Notes: generated by a model from the sequence alone, not told the origin. 64,000 nt of DNA from Gemmatimonadaceae bacterium (GCA_036273715.1 DASUHB010000067.1:1-64000); one strand, 5' to 3'. Numbered from the stretch's first letter, positions 26,246 to 35,353 are shown. Numbers and translations: made by a program.

Positions 26246-27122
26246 CAGCGAACTACACAGGTTTCCGTCGCTCGTCACCGTCGCGTGGCTCGCGCAGCGC
26301 ATTGCGAGGCCGGGGGTGCGCGTCGTGGATGCGTCGTGGTATTTGCCGAGCGCGGAGCGCGATGCTCGAACAGAATATGAAACCGCGCACATCCCCGGCG
26401 CGGTGTTCTTCGACCTCGACGCCTCGAGCGACCAGTCGACATCGCTCCCGCACATGCTGCCGACATCCGACGAGTTTGCGGCGCGCATGAGCGCCCTCGG
26501 CGTATCGGACAGCGACGAAATCGTGGTGTACGATGGATCGGGTGTGAATCTGAGCGCGCCGCGGGTGTGGTGGATGTTTCGCGCGTTCGGCCACCGTGCA
26601 ACCGCGGTGCTCGACGGCGGGTTCGGCGCATGGCGTGCCGCCGGACTTCCGGTGGAGTCGGGCGTGGTCACGCCGGCGCCCGGTACGTTCACGGCGCATC
26701 TCGATGCATCGCGCGTGCGCGATCTCTCGGCCATGCTCGCCAACGTTGACACGCGGCGCGAGCAGATGATCGACGCCAGATCGAGCGGCCGCTTTGCCGC
26801 CGAGCAGCAGGAGCCGCGGCCGGGGTTGCGCGGCGGACACATTCCGGGAAGCCGCAGCCTGCCGTACACCCATCTCGTGATGCCTAACGGAACGGTACGG
26901 CCGCGCGACGAGTTGCGGGCGATGTTCGACGCCGCCGGCGTGGACCTCGAGCGCCCGATCGTCGCCAGCTGCGGATCCGGCGTCACCGCCTGCTGTCTCG
27001 TGCTCGCCCTCGACCTGCTCGGCGCATCAAATGTATCGGTGTACGATGGAAGTTGGAGCGAGTGGGGCGGCCGCGCGGACACGCCCATCGAGACGGGTCC
27101 AGCACGCACACAGTCGAGCTGA
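26241..27122 (+). CDS. sseA: 3-Mercaptopyruvate/thiosulfate sulfurtransferase (two rhodanese domains)
   Basis: 293 residues. The N-terminal, catalytically silent rhodanese domain (VRVVDASWYLP, HIPGAVFFDLD, VVYDGSGVN...VWWMFRAFGH, LDGGFGAW) is followed by the active domain (GHIPGSRSLPYTHLV) with the active-site loop CGSGVTA at Cys244. The CG[ST]GVT loop is the mercaptopyruvate type (SseA) rather than the thiosulfate type. The enzyme moves sulfane sulfur from 3-mercaptopyruvate to thiol or cyanide acceptors in the cytosol. ATG 26241 is at the start of the conserved domain. Confidence 0.92.
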   Translation: MPSELHRFPSLVTVAWLAQRIARPGVRVVDASWYLPSAERDARTEYETAHIPGAVFFDLDASSDQSTSLPHMLPTSDEFAARMSALGVSDSDEIVVYDGSGVNLSAPRVWWMFRAFGHRATAVLDGGFGAWRAAGLPVESGVVTPAPGTFTAHLDASRVRDLSAMLANVDTRREQMIDARSSGRFAAEQQEPRPGLRGGHIPGSRSLPYTHLVMPNGTVRPRDELRAMFDAAGVDLERPIVASCGSGVTACCLVLALDLLGASNVSVYDGSWSEWGGRADTPIETGPARTQSS

Positions 27123-27263
27123 CGCCACACACCTTTCGCCGTTTCCACGGGCGCCGCAAAAATCCCCGACGGTTCAGCGCGCTTGTGCCGCACATCTTGC
27201 ATACGCGTGCCGCGGCTTCTCCAGTCGCGATGGTGCACTGTGTCATCAAGCGTGTCGTGCCGG

Positions 27264-28730
27264 ATGCGGCGTATGGCAACGCCCATCCGTGCCAACAGCA
27301 TCCTTGTTCTTGCCGTGATAGCGGCGTTCGCAGCGGGATGCTCAGACAATAATTCGCCGACTGGCGCCGGTGTGGCGCCCGAGATCGGAACTCCCGCTGT
27401 CAGTGAGCCCGATAGTGCGGGCCCTGCGATTATCATCGCCGTCGGCACGCAGGGCGCCGATTCCGCGCGCGTCGTGGCAGCGAGTGCGTCCGGCGGTTTG
27501 CGCGTGACAACGGACTACGTTCGCGTGGTGAATGACACCGCGCACCTGGTGCTCGGTGGACTTCACCCTGGCGTTTCGTACAAGTGGCACGTGCAGGCGG
27601 TGGGCGCGGGCGGAGCGCGCTCCGGGCAGAGCCTAACGCTCGTGGCCGACTCGCTGCCGGCAACGATCCGCAGCGCGCAGATCGTGACGACCGCCGGTAA
27701 GGCGCCGACTGTGCCGTACATCGCCACGGAGCTCGCCGTCGACAGCACGAAGTACGAAGTGATTTTCGACAGCACGGGCACGCTGGTGTGGTATCGCGTG
27801 ATGGCTCGGCCGTCGAGCGACGGCGATTTCGAGATGCAGTCCACCGGCGTATTCACGGCCTTCCAGGGCACGACGTTCGGATGGCAGCCCGTTCCGGGCG
27901 CCTGGGTCTCATTCGGCCTCGACGGCGTCGCCCAACACACCTGGGCGGCGCCGGCCAGTTCCTATACCGATCAACATGAATTCCGCTTGCGCGTGGAGGG
28001 CGGCGATACGGTCGCGTACTTCTCCGTGTACGACATCGTCCCGATGGACATGACCGCGCATTGCGGAACGTCCGCCCAACCGACGGCGGTGCACCGGATC
28101 GTGCGGGCCGGTGCCGGCGGCGTCCGCACGATCTTCGACGCGACCAGCCGTTTCACGATCGCCGACTGGATCTCGCCGCCGTTATGCGGGTTGGGCGACT
28201 TCGACCATCCCAATGCCTTCGACTTCGACGGGGACAACACCATGATCGTGAGCTGGCGCAATTTCGGCGCGCTCACGGCGATCGACGCAACGACGGGGCA
28301 CGTGCTCTGGCAGTTGGGCGGCGCCCAGTCGACGCTCGCGCTCTCCGGCGACGCGTTGGGCGGCACCGGCGGCCAGCACTCGGTGCGCGTCTCGTCTCCC
28401 GGCACCGTGCTGGTCTACGACAACGGGACCAGCCATTCGCCGCCGCAGAGTCGCATGGTGGAATACGCCATCGACACGGCGCACGGCCTTGCCCGCCTCA
28501 CGCGGCAGTACCTGCACCCCGACGGGGGCCTCTACACGACCTTCATGGGTTCGGTGAGCCCGTTGAAGAACGGCGGCGTGCTCATCGGGTGGAGCACGGC
28601 GGCGACGATTACGGAGATCGACAAGAACAGCACACTGGTCTGGGAGGGCGTGCTCAAGTTAGACGGTCAATCCCAGCAGTTCTATCGCGCGGTTCCGATC
28701 GGGTCGCTGTACCACTATCGACAGCCCTGA
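27264..28730 (+). CDS. Arylsulfotransferase-like (ASST) lipoprotein with fibronectin-like N domain
   Basis: 488 residues; ATG at 27264 or 27273. The signal peptide ends in a lipobox (AAFAAGC). Residues about 35-130 resemble a fibronectin type III-like module (LHPGVSYKWHVQAVG). The rest is a beta-propeller with ASST-type blades: IFDSTGTLVWYRVM, QHEFRLRV, HPNAFDFDGDNTMIVSWRN, IDATTGHVLWQLGG and GGQHSVRVSSPG. The family includes bacterial arylsulfate sulfotransferases, but the catalytic His of those enzymes cannot be assigned with confidence here. Exported, membrane-anchored. Confidence 0.78.
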   Translation: MRRMATPIRANSILVLAVIAAFAAGCSDNNSPTGAGVAPEIGTPAVSEPDSAGPAIIIAVGTQGADSARVVAASASGGLRVTTDYVRVVNDTAHLVLGGLHPGVSYKWHVQAVGAGGARSGQSLTLVADSLPATIRSAQIVTTAGKAPTVPYIATELAVDSTKYEVIFDSTGTLVWYRVMARPSSDGDFEMQSTGVFTAFQGTTFGWQPVPGAWVSFGLDGVAQHTWAAPASSYTDQHEFRLRVEGGDTVAYFSVYDIVPMDMTAHCGTSAQPTAVHRIVRAGAGGVRTIFDATSRFTIADWISPPLCGLGDFDHPNAFDFDGDNTMIVSWRNFGALTAIDATTGHVLWQLGGAQSTLALSGDALGGTGGQHSVRVSSPGTVLVYDNGTSHSPPQSRMVEYAIDTAHGLARLTRQYLHPDGGLYTTFMGSVSPLKNGGVLIGWSTAATITEIDKNSTLVWEGVLKLDGQSQQFYRAVPIGSLYHYRQP

Positions 28731-28806
28731 CGCCACGGGCGTATCATCTCCGGCACACTCCGTCGCCGCCGCGCGCGACGGTGGCACCGTCACGACTCCG
28801 GGGACC

Positions 28807-29544
28807 ATGCCGCACTCGACCGTACAGATCATCACGCAGGACGGCTCCTGCCCAACGCACGTGTTCACGCCCGCCGGCGACGGCCCGTGGCCGGGCGCAA
28901 TCCTGTTCATGGATGGCATCGGGATCCGGCCTGCGCTCTTCGAGATGGCGGAGCGTCTTGCGTCCGCCGGCTACTACGTCGCGATGCCGGACCTCTTCTA
29001 CCGCATCGGCCCGACCAGTTACGATGCGAAGAAAGCGTTCACCGACCCGGCCCAACGCAACGATCTGATGACTCGCGCACTGCCATCGGCGAGCATCGCG
29101 AACGTGATGCGCGACACGAACGCATTCCTGACGCACCTGGAGGGCGAGCCGCATGTGCGCGGCTCGGCGTTCGGGGTCACGGGCTACTGCATGGGTGGGC
29201 GGCTGGCGTTGTCGGCGGCCGGTACGTATCCGGAGCGATTCGCCGCTGCCGCGTCGTATCACGGCTCGAGCCTGGCGACGGATGCGCCCGACAGTCCGCA
29301 TCTGCTCGCGCCGCGAATGCGGGCGTGGATCTACGTGGCCGGCGCGATCGAGGATCGGAACTTCGATGATGCGCAGAAGCAGCGGCTCGATGACGCGCTC
29401 ACTCGGGCCGGCGTCCGGCACACCGTCGAGACGTACAACGCGCGCCACGGTTGGGTGCCGTCCGACACCCCGGTGCACGATCCGGTGGAGACGGAACACC
29501 ACTGGCGCACGCTGCTGGATCTCTTTGCGCGCACCCTCTTCTGA
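28807..29544 (+). CDS. Dienelactone hydrolase family protein
   Basis: 245 residues. Alpha/beta fold with a cysteine nucleophile, Cys128 in GVTGYCMGGRLAL, as in true dienelactone hydrolases. The catalytic acid is probably in the AGAIEDRNF stretch, and the His is in NARHGWVPSD. N-terminal ILFMDGIGIRPALFEMAERL and MPDLFYRIGP are typical. Substrate unknown; no aromatic-degradation genes adjoin it. It converges with the third permease. Confidence 0.9.
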   Translation: MPHSTVQIITQDGSCPTHVFTPAGDGPWPGAILFMDGIGIRPALFEMAERLASAGYYVAMPDLFYRIGPTSYDAKKAFTDPAQRNDLMTRALPSASIANVMRDTNAFLTHLEGEPHVRGSAFGVTGYCMGGRLALSAAGTYPERFAAAASYHGSSLATDAPDSPHLLAPRMRAWIYVAGAIEDRNFDDAQKQRLDDALTRAGVRHTVETYNARHGWVPSDTPVHDPVETEHHWRTLLDLFARTLF

Positions 29545-29570
29545 CACGACACCGGCGGGCCGGCGAGCGG

Positions 29571-32003
29571 TCAGTCCGAGCGAAGCGCCTGCGCCGGGTC
29601 GATCGATGTGGCGCGGTGCGCCGGCAGATACGCCGCGGCCATGGCCACGATGCACAGGACCGCGCAGGCGGCGCCTAACGACAGCGGGTCGCTCGCCGAG
29701 ATCTGGAAGAGCAGCGCGGTGATGAGCTTGGCGCTGAGGAGCGTTACCGTTAGGCCCGCGCCGAGGCCGAGCGCGGCAATGATCGACGCACGGGTGATCA
29801 CGTCGCGTCGCACGCGTTCCGGCGTGGCGCCGAGCGCGATGCGGATGCCCAACTCGCGTGTCTGGTCGCGGACCATCGAGGTCATCACGCCGAAGAGGCC
29901 GATGGCCGCCAGCAGCAGGGCGACCAGGCTGAAGCCGGACATGAGGAGCGTGTCGACGCGCGGCTGGGCGAGCGGCCGGTCGAGAATCTCATCCATCGTG
30001 CGCGGGGCATTGAGCGCGAGCGAAGGATCCACGTCGCGTACGGTGCTGCGCAGCGCCGGGAGCAGCGAGCCTAACGGAACGCTGCTGCGGATCGCGACGT
30101 AGCCTTGCCAGTACGATTGCAACGACGGCAGGTATACCATCGGCGACGCCTCGCGCAGCGTACGCAGATGCGTATCGCGCGCCACGCCCACTACCGTGCG
30201 CCACCCGTCTTCGCCGACGATGCCGCCCTTGCCGGGAACGCGGAGGCGTCTGCCGATCGGATTCTGCCCGGGCCACAACTTGCGGGCGGCGGACTCGTTG
30301 ACGATGGCGACGAGCGCCGACGTGGCGCGATCATCCTCCGTGAATGCGCGGCCATGGTCGATGTGCACCCCGAACGTCTTGAAGAATTCGGCGCCGCCCA
30401 TTTCGGTCGGAACGGCGGGGAACCGCGCGGTGTCGGTCATCGACGGATCGTCGGTCTGAAACCGGACTTGCCAGATGCCGTTGCCGAGCATCGGCGGCGC
30501 GATGATCGGTGTCGCGGCAGTGACACCCGGAATCTCGCGAATCCGGCGCACGACGGCGTCGCCCTCGGCCGTGAACTGCGTCATGTCGCCGAACCTGGCG
30601 GCGTTGAAGGCGTAGTCCAGTATCGACAGGTGCGCGCTCACGAAGCCGGTGTCCTGGCGCTCGAGCCGCTCGAGACTGCGCGCGAGCAATGCGGCGCCGC
30701 CTAACATGACCGTGGCGAGCGCGAGCTGGAATGCGACCAGCGTCTGGCGGGCCACGCGGCGGCGGCGCGTTTCGCGGCCGGAGCGCGCATCGGCGCGCAG
30801 GGACGCCGCGGTGCCGCGCGCCGCCAGGAGCGCGGGCGCGACGCCGAACAGCAGCACCGCCAGCGCAGACACGATGGCGGCGACGAGGATCGGTGTGGGC
30901 GCGAGCTGGATCTCATCGAGGCGGGGCAAGTCGGGCGGGGCGAACCGTCCTAACGCTGCGAGCAGAAACGCCGCCACGGCAAGCCCGGCCGCGCCGCCGG
31001 CAGCGGCGATGAGCACGGCCTCGACCACCAGTTGGCGAATGACGTCGGCCGGGGCGGCGCCGAGCGCGCGGCGGACGTCGAGCTCGTGGCTGCGCGACGA
31101 TGCCCGGAGCAGCATGAGATTGCCGACGTTGAGGCAGGCGATGACGAGCAGCAGCGCGACGCCGCTGGTGAGGAGCAGCAGCGCCGGCCTGACGTCGCCC
31201 AACACGGTATCGGCGAAGGTGGCGGCGTGCGCGCCGGCGAACGCGAGCTGCGGCTCGAGGCGCCGCTCGATGCCCAGATATTCGGTGGCCGCGTCGGCGA
31301 CGGATGCGCCGGGTCGCAGGCGGCCGACGGCGAACGCGGAGACGGTGGATTGCCAGCCGCTCCACATCGGTATCCAGTAGTCGACGTTCGCCGGGTAGTC
31401 GAAGCCGGCCGGCGCGATGCCGATGATGCGGTAGGTGATGTTGGCATACGGGTCGACGAGCCGCTTGCCTAACACTGCCGCGTCGCCGCCGAACGCCTGG
31501 TGCCACGCGCGCCAGCTCAACACGAGCGGCTCCGTGCGCGTCGAATCCGGCCCGGCGGGCGGCTCGTCATCACCCATATCGAGCAGGCGGCCGAGCGCCG
31601 GCCTAACGCCTAACACGGCAAAGAAGTTGCCGGTGACCATGCCGCGATTGAGGTCGATCAGCGTGCCGCCGTCGCGGAGCGGCGTCGGCGACGCCGGCCA
31701 GTGGGCGACGCCCGCGATGTCGCGCATGGTGCGCGAGCCGGCGCGGACCACGGACAGGTCCTTGGTGCCCGTCGTCAGATCGGTGTTGGGGTCGCTGCCG
31801 TACGTCCACAAGACCACCGCGCGGTCCTGTCGCTCCACCGGCAGGCGCTGAATGAGCACCGTCCGGAACACCGTGAACATGGCGACGGACATGCCGATGC
31901 CGAGTCCGAGGATTGCGACGGTGGTGGCGAAGAACCCCGGCGTGCGGTGGAACCCTCGCAGGGCAAAGCGGGCGTCGCGGCGCAGTCGGTCGAAGAGTCC
32001 CAT
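29571..32003 (-). CDS. ADOP-type FtsX/MacB permease, third paralogue
   Basis: 810 residues from ATG 32003. Duplicated MacB architecture: GFHRTPGFFATTVAILGLGIG, periplasmic domain, LLTSGVALLLVIACLNVGNL and the coupling loop RSHELDVRRALGAA; second half with VRDQTRELGIRIALGATPER and closing SIDPAQALRSD. It is divergent from the MarR-MFS operon, so the operator there could also control it. Two GCCTAAC heptamers sit directly in tandem within the gene (31601-31614). Confidence 0.9.
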   Translation of the reverse strand: MGLFDRLRRDARFALRGFHRTPGFFATTVAILGLGIGMSVAMFTVFRTVLIQRLPVERQDRAVVLWTYGSDPNTDLTTGTKDLSVVRAGSRTMRDIAGVAHWPASPTPLRDGGTLIDLNRGMVTGNFFAVLGVRPALGRLLDMGDDEPPAGPDSTRTEPLVLSWRAWHQAFGGDAAVLGKRLVDPYANITYRIIGIAPAGFDYPANVDYWIPMWSGWQSTVSAFAVGRLRPGASVADAATEYLGIERRLEPQLAFAGAHAATFADTVLGDVRPALLLLTSGVALLLVIACLNVGNLMLLRASSRSHELDVRRALGAAPADVIRQLVVEAVLIAAAGGAAGLAVAAFLLAALGRFAPPDLPRLDEIQLAPTPILVAAIVSALAVLLFGVAPALLAARGTAASLRADARSGRETRRRRVARQTLVAFQLALATVMLGGAALLARSLERLERQDTGFVSAHLSILDYAFNAARFGDMTQFTAEGDAVVRRIREIPGVTAATPIIAPPMLGNGIWQVRFQTDDPSMTDTARFPAVPTEMGGAEFFKTFGVHIDHGRAFTEDDRATSALVAIVNESAARKLWPGQNPIGRRLRVPGKGGIVGEDGWRTVVGVARDTHLRTLREASPMVYLPSLQSYWQGYVAIRSSVPLGSLLPALRSTVRDVDPSLALNAPRTMDEILDRPLAQPRVDTLLMSGFSLVALLLAAIGLFGVMTSMVRDQTRELGIRIALGATPERVRRDVITRASIIAALGLGAGLTVTLLSAKLITALLFQISASDPLSLGAACAVLCIVAMAAAYLPAHRATSIDPAQALRSD

Positions 32004-32126
32004 GGTCACTCGCGGCGAGGGATCGGAACGGCGTCGTTGCAAGCTGTCGCGGCCCGCGCAGCGCGGCAAGAGGGGCGGTGTGCAGCGCGGCGGAGGCTGC
32101 GCCGCGCGCGCCAAATAGACAAGGAA

Positions 32127-32159
32127 CTTGTACAAGAGACTTGTGCAGTCAGATATATT
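32127..32159. promoter_or_regulatory. Candidate MarR operator and leaderless promoter
   Basis: CTTGTACAAG (32127-32136) is a perfect 10-bp palindrome, followed by the partly matching half-site ACTTGTGCA (32139-32147). TATATT (32154-32159) is a good -10 box ending five bases before the marR ATG at 32165, suggesting a leaderless message. The spacer also separates the divergent permease at 32003. MarR autoregulation at the palindrome is the family expectation, not shown here. Confidence 0.5.
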
Positions 32160-32164
32160 GCGGC

Positions 32165-32644
32165 ATGCCGGCGTCCCGCCCTTCCGATCCGATGGCCGTT
32201 CGCCTCGCCGTCGTCATCAAGCGCCTGCGGGACCGTCTCCGCGAGACCCGTCCGGACCGCGCCAAGCAGCTGCCGATCTCCCATCTCGCCATCCTCAAGC
32301 GGCTGCGTGATGGCGGCCCCGCCACCGCCTCCGCGCTCGCGACTGCCGAGCACGTGAGCCAGCAAGCCATTGCCCAACACGTCGCGGCGCTCGTGCGCGC
32401 CGGGCTCGTGCAAACGCGAGAGGATCCTTCCGATGCGCGCAAGCGCGTCATTTCTGTCACGCGCGCCGGGCATCGCCTGTTCGCGTCGGCCGCCGACTCC
32501 CGGCATGCATGGCTCACCGAGATCATCGACGCCGAGCTCGGCGCCTCGCACCGGCCGGCGCTCGAACGGGCGATCACGCTGCTGGAGCGACTCGCGGCGG
32601 CTGACGATTCGACGATCGCCGCGCGAGGCGCGCGCCGCGGATGA
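32165..32644 (+). CDS. MarR family transcriptional regulator
   Basis: 159 residues. Winged helix region: QLPISHLAILKRLRDGGPATASALATAEHVSQQAIAQHVAALVRAGLV, then the wing TREDPSDARKRVISVTRAGH, which is the classic MarR DxRxxxxxLT pattern, followed by a dimerisation helix. The stop overlaps the MFS start by ATGA, so it probably regulates that exporter and perhaps the divergent permease. Ligand unknown. Confidence 0.93.
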   Translation: MPASRPSDPMAVRLAVVIKRLRDRLRETRPDRAKQLPISHLAILKRLRDGGPATASALATAEHVSQQAIAQHVAALVRAGLVQTREDPSDARKRVISVTRAGHRLFASAADSRHAWLTEIIDAELGASHRPALERAITLLERLAAADDSTIAARGARRG

Positions 32645-33915
32645 GCGACCCGATCCCGGATCTCGAAACGCCGACCATCGTTGGGCGCGCCGGCGAGCTG
32701 GCGCGCACGACCTTCCTCTCGCTGCGCAATCGGAACTTCCGCCTGTACTTCATCGGCCAGATGATCTCCAACACGGGGAACTGGCTGACCAACATCGCCC
32801 TCACGCTGCTCATCCTGCACCTCACGCGCAGCGGACTCGACGTCGGGTTGCTCGCCGCCTGCCAGTACGGGCCGATGCTGTTCCTCTCGGCGTGGGGCGG
32901 CGCGATTGCCGATCGCGTGGACAAGCGGCGAATGCTATTGGTGACGCAGAGCCTCGAGATGGCGCAATCGACGAGCCTCGCGATCCTGGCATTCATGCCG
33001 CATCCGCCGGTGCTCGGCCTGTATGCGTTGGCGCTGGCGGGCGGCACGTTTCTCTCGCTCGACAATCCGCTGCGCCGGTCGTTCGTGAGCGAGATGGTCC
33101 GGCCGGAGGACCTGCCTAACGCGGTCGTGCTCTACAGCACCGTCGTCAACGGGTCGCGGATCTTCGGGCCGGCGCTGGCCGGCCTGCTGATCGTGACGAT
33201 GGGCTACGGCTGGTGCTTCACCGTGGATGCGGCGTCGTACATTGCGGTGCTCGTGTGTCTAGTGAAGATGCGAGAAGACGAGTTGTACCGCACGCCGCGC
33301 GGGCGGGTCGGGAAGGGCGCCGTCCGCGAGGGTCTGCGCTACGTGTTCGACACGCCGATTTTGTGGATCAGCTTCGCGATGCTCGCCGTGATCGGCACGC
33401 TCTCGTACAACTTCAGCGTCACGCTGCCGATCTTCGTGACGCGCGTGCTGCACGGGTCGGATGAGACCTACACGCTACTCTACTCGGTGTTCAGCGTCGG
33501 TGCCGTGGTCTGCTCGCTGTTCATCGCGCATCGCGGATTCGTACGCCTGAGGGACCTCGTGGTGGGCGCCGCTGCGTTAGGCGTGACGATCCTGGCGTTG
33601 GCGGCGACGTCGTCCGTCGCGCTGGCGTTGGTGTTGATCTTCGCCGTAGGCATGGCGAGCATCGCCTACATGACGGCGACGACGACCATCGTACAGGTCG
33701 AATCGCGCCAGGACATGCACGGACGGGTGTTGGCGTTGCAGGCCGTGCTGATCATCGGGCCGACGGCCGTGGGCGGTCCGCTGCTCGGGTGGTTGGCCGA
33801 CCTGTTAGGCGGACGCGCGCCGCTCATCCTCGGCGGTATCGCGGCGATCATCGCGGCGGGCATCGGCTATGCCGCGAGCCCTCGCCGGGCTCGCCTTACG
33901 CGGGAAGCGCGGTGA
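32641..33915 (+). CDS. MFS exporter (EntS/MFS_3-like)
   Basis: 424 residues, about 12 helices, overlapping marR by 4 nt. Signature parts: LRNRNFRLYFIGQMISNTGNW at the start, LSAWGGAIADRVDKRRML in loop 2-3, and GTFLSLDNPLRRSFVSEMV. These are typical of the enterobactin-exporter-like MFS_3 group, which move siderophores or drugs out of the cell. Co-transcription with a MarR regulator supports a drug or toxin efflux role. Confidence 0.9.
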   Translation: MSDPIPDLETPTIVGRAGELARTTFLSLRNRNFRLYFIGQMISNTGNWLTNIALTLLILHLTRSGLDVGLLAACQYGPMLFLSAWGGAIADRVDKRRMLLVTQSLEMAQSTSLAILAFMPHPPVLGLYALALAGGTFLSLDNPLRRSFVSEMVRPEDLPNAVVLYSTVVNGSRIFGPALAGLLIVTMGYGWCFTVDAASYIAVLVCLVKMREDELYRTPRGRVGKGAVREGLRYVFDTPILWISFAMLAVIGTLSYNFSVTLPIFVTRVLHGSDETYTLLYSVFSVGAVVCSLFIAHRGFVRLRDLVVGAAALGVTILALAATSSVALALVLIFAVGMASIAYMTATTTIVQVESRQDMHGRVLALQAVLIIGPTAVGGPLLGWLADLLGGRAPLILGGIAAIIAAGIGYAASPRRARLTREAR

Positions 33916-34333
33916 CGAAGCGCAATGGCATGACGCGCCTGATGATCTCGAAGTCGCGCGCATTTGCCGTGATGAGCGTCGCGCCACGTTCGCGACAGGT
34001 TGCCGCGATCAAAAGATCGTTCTGAAACGAGGCGGTGGCGAGGCTCGCCTCGTATCGCTTTCCGCTCCGCAATCGCCGGCGCGCGTCCGCGGTGATGCGC
34101 CACGTCGACTCGCCGGGCACGAGCACGCGTTCTCGCGTTCGAAACGGTCGCACGAGCCAACGTTCCCAGGCAGCGGCGTGCTCGGCGCCGCGTGCACCGA
34201 CTGTCACCTCGTACACGACGATGGCGCTCAGCCACAGCGACTTGAGTTGTCGCTGCTGAAAGTCAGCGAGCGCCAGTCCGAACGCGGGCTCGTTCAACGC
34301 CCGGATGTACAGGTTGGTGTCGAGAAGGTACAC
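33896..34333 (-). CDS. vapC: PIN-domain toxin, VapC-like
   Basis: 145 residues. Conserved acidic residues of the PIN nuclease are in place: Asp5 (YLLDTNLYI), Glu42 (VVYEVTVGA), Asp106 (FQNDLLIAATC) and Asp127 (NARDFEII). VapC toxins are Mg-dependent ribonucleases that cut specific RNAs. The gene follows its probable antitoxin by 42 bp and overlaps the end of the opposite-strand MFS gene by 20 bp. Confidence 0.88.
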   Translation of the reverse strand: MYLLDTNLYIRALNEPAFGLALADFQQRQLKSLWLSAIVVYEVTVGARGAEHAAAWERWLVRPFRTRERVLVPGESTWRITADARRRLRSGKRYEASLATASFQNDLLIAATCRERGATLITANARDFEIIRRVMPLRFVTALPA

Positions 34334-34375
34334 CTGTGGCGCGTAGGCTTGGTCAGCGGAATGGAGCCCCGATGC

Positions 34376-34744
34376 TCAGCGTCGCCGGGCGCGCTCGCGG
34401 CCGATATGGAAGCCGGAGAAGTCGAGCGCGTTGGGCTCGTCGAACACGTACTGAAAGCCGCCGCGGCCGAACATTGCGTCAGCGCCGGCTCGCACCTCGC
34501 GCTCGAGGGCCAACACGTCCAAGGCGATGTCCATCGCACTTGCGATTGCGTCGCGTTCGGTTTTCGCGCCGAGCGCGATGCGCAACTGATCGAGACGGTG
34601 CTGATCGAGGTCGAAATTCTTACGGCGCACCATGACTGCGGTCTCCGGGACGCGTGCCGTTTCGGCCGCGGGCGTGGCGGGGTATCGCTTCGTGCGAGCG
34701 CGTCCAGCTCCCGGTGTCGTTCCACGCTTCTTGCGAGCGGCCAT
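34376..34744 (-). CDS. Probable antitoxin partner of the PIN toxin
   Basis: 122 residues from ATG 34744, with TGAGG upstream. A very basic N terminus (AARKKRGTTPGAGRARTKR) is followed by VRRKNFDLDQHRLDQLRIALGAKTERDAIASAMDIAL, which reads like a ribbon-helix-helix segment, and by a C-terminal tail ending in the FDEPNALDFSGF region, plausibly the toxin-binding part. Position, direction and size fit a VapB-type antitoxin, though the sequence is not a standard VapB and is longer than usual. Confidence 0.7.
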   Translation of the reverse strand: MAARKKRGTTPGAGRARTKRYPATPAAETARVPETAVMVRRKNFDLDQHRLDQLRIALGAKTERDAIASAMDIALDVLALEREVRAGADAMFGRGGFQYVFDEPNALDFSGFHIGRERARRR

Positions 34745-34761
34745 GGATACCTCAGGATTGA

Positions 34762-34799
34762 TACATAGGATGTGTAGAGAATATATACACGATGCGTAT
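34762..34799 (-). promoter_or_regulatory. Promoter and operators of the toxin-antitoxin pair
   Basis: On the minus strand TATATT (34780-34785) is a good -10 about 35 bp before the antitoxin start. Two imperfect inverted repeats flank it: TACATAGGATGTGTA (34762-34776) and ATACACGATGCGTAT (34785-34799). Toxin-antitoxin promoters are commonly repressed through paired palindromes like these. The -35 is weak. Confidence 0.5.
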
Positions 34800-34987
34800 C
34801 GTAGGAAGAGGGAGGGACCGCGACCCGGCACGCCTTCGGGGCGTTGAGGCGCCATTCGTCTATGGCCGAGCCCACCTTGACCAGTCGCGTGCCGATCGTG
34901 AGACGTGAGGCATGCGTATTGCTCGCCGATGTCACCCGGCCCGCCGTGGATGGACCGCGGTGGGCGCGATGCGTTAGGAGGCGTTGC

Positions 34988-35302
34988 ATGTACGCTGTCG
35001 TTCGCGAAACGACCTATCCTTCACACACGGCGCTCGGCGATCGGCCGGAGTTCAAGGCGTTCCAGGACGCACACAGTGCGCAGCCCGGCTATCGCGGCAC
35101 CGTCGTCACCCACATCGGCAACGGTCGCTACGTCACGGTGACGTTGTGGGAGAAGGCGGAAGACATGCATGCGGCCCGAGAGGCGATCGGACCCGTGGTC
35201 GAGCAACTCATCGAGCCGATCATGAGCGCACCGTCGCGTCTCATCGGCACGGGCGAGGTGGCCTTCATGGACATCGGCGCCGACAACGGTAAGGCGGGTT
35301 AG
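34988..35302 (+). CDS. Small dimeric alpha-beta barrel (ABM-like) protein
   Basis: 104 residues from ATG 34988 preceded by AGGAGG. Begins MYAVVRETTYP and contains YRGTVVTHIGNGRYVTVTLWEKAEDMHAAREAIGP, the pattern of antibiotic biosynthesis monooxygenase-like (ABM) or stress-responsive small barrel proteins. No catalytic residues can be named. The TAG stop lies inside a GTTAGGC heptamer. Confidence 0.65.
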   Translation: MYAVVRETTYPSHTALGDRPEFKAFQDAHSAQPGYRGTVVTHIGNGRYVTVTLWEKAEDMHAAREAIGPVVEQLIEPIMSAPSRLIGTGEVAFMDIGADNGKAG

Positions 35303-35353
35303 GCGATCGCATTGGGCGGTGGCGCGGGCCATCATCGCCGTAATACTATAGTA

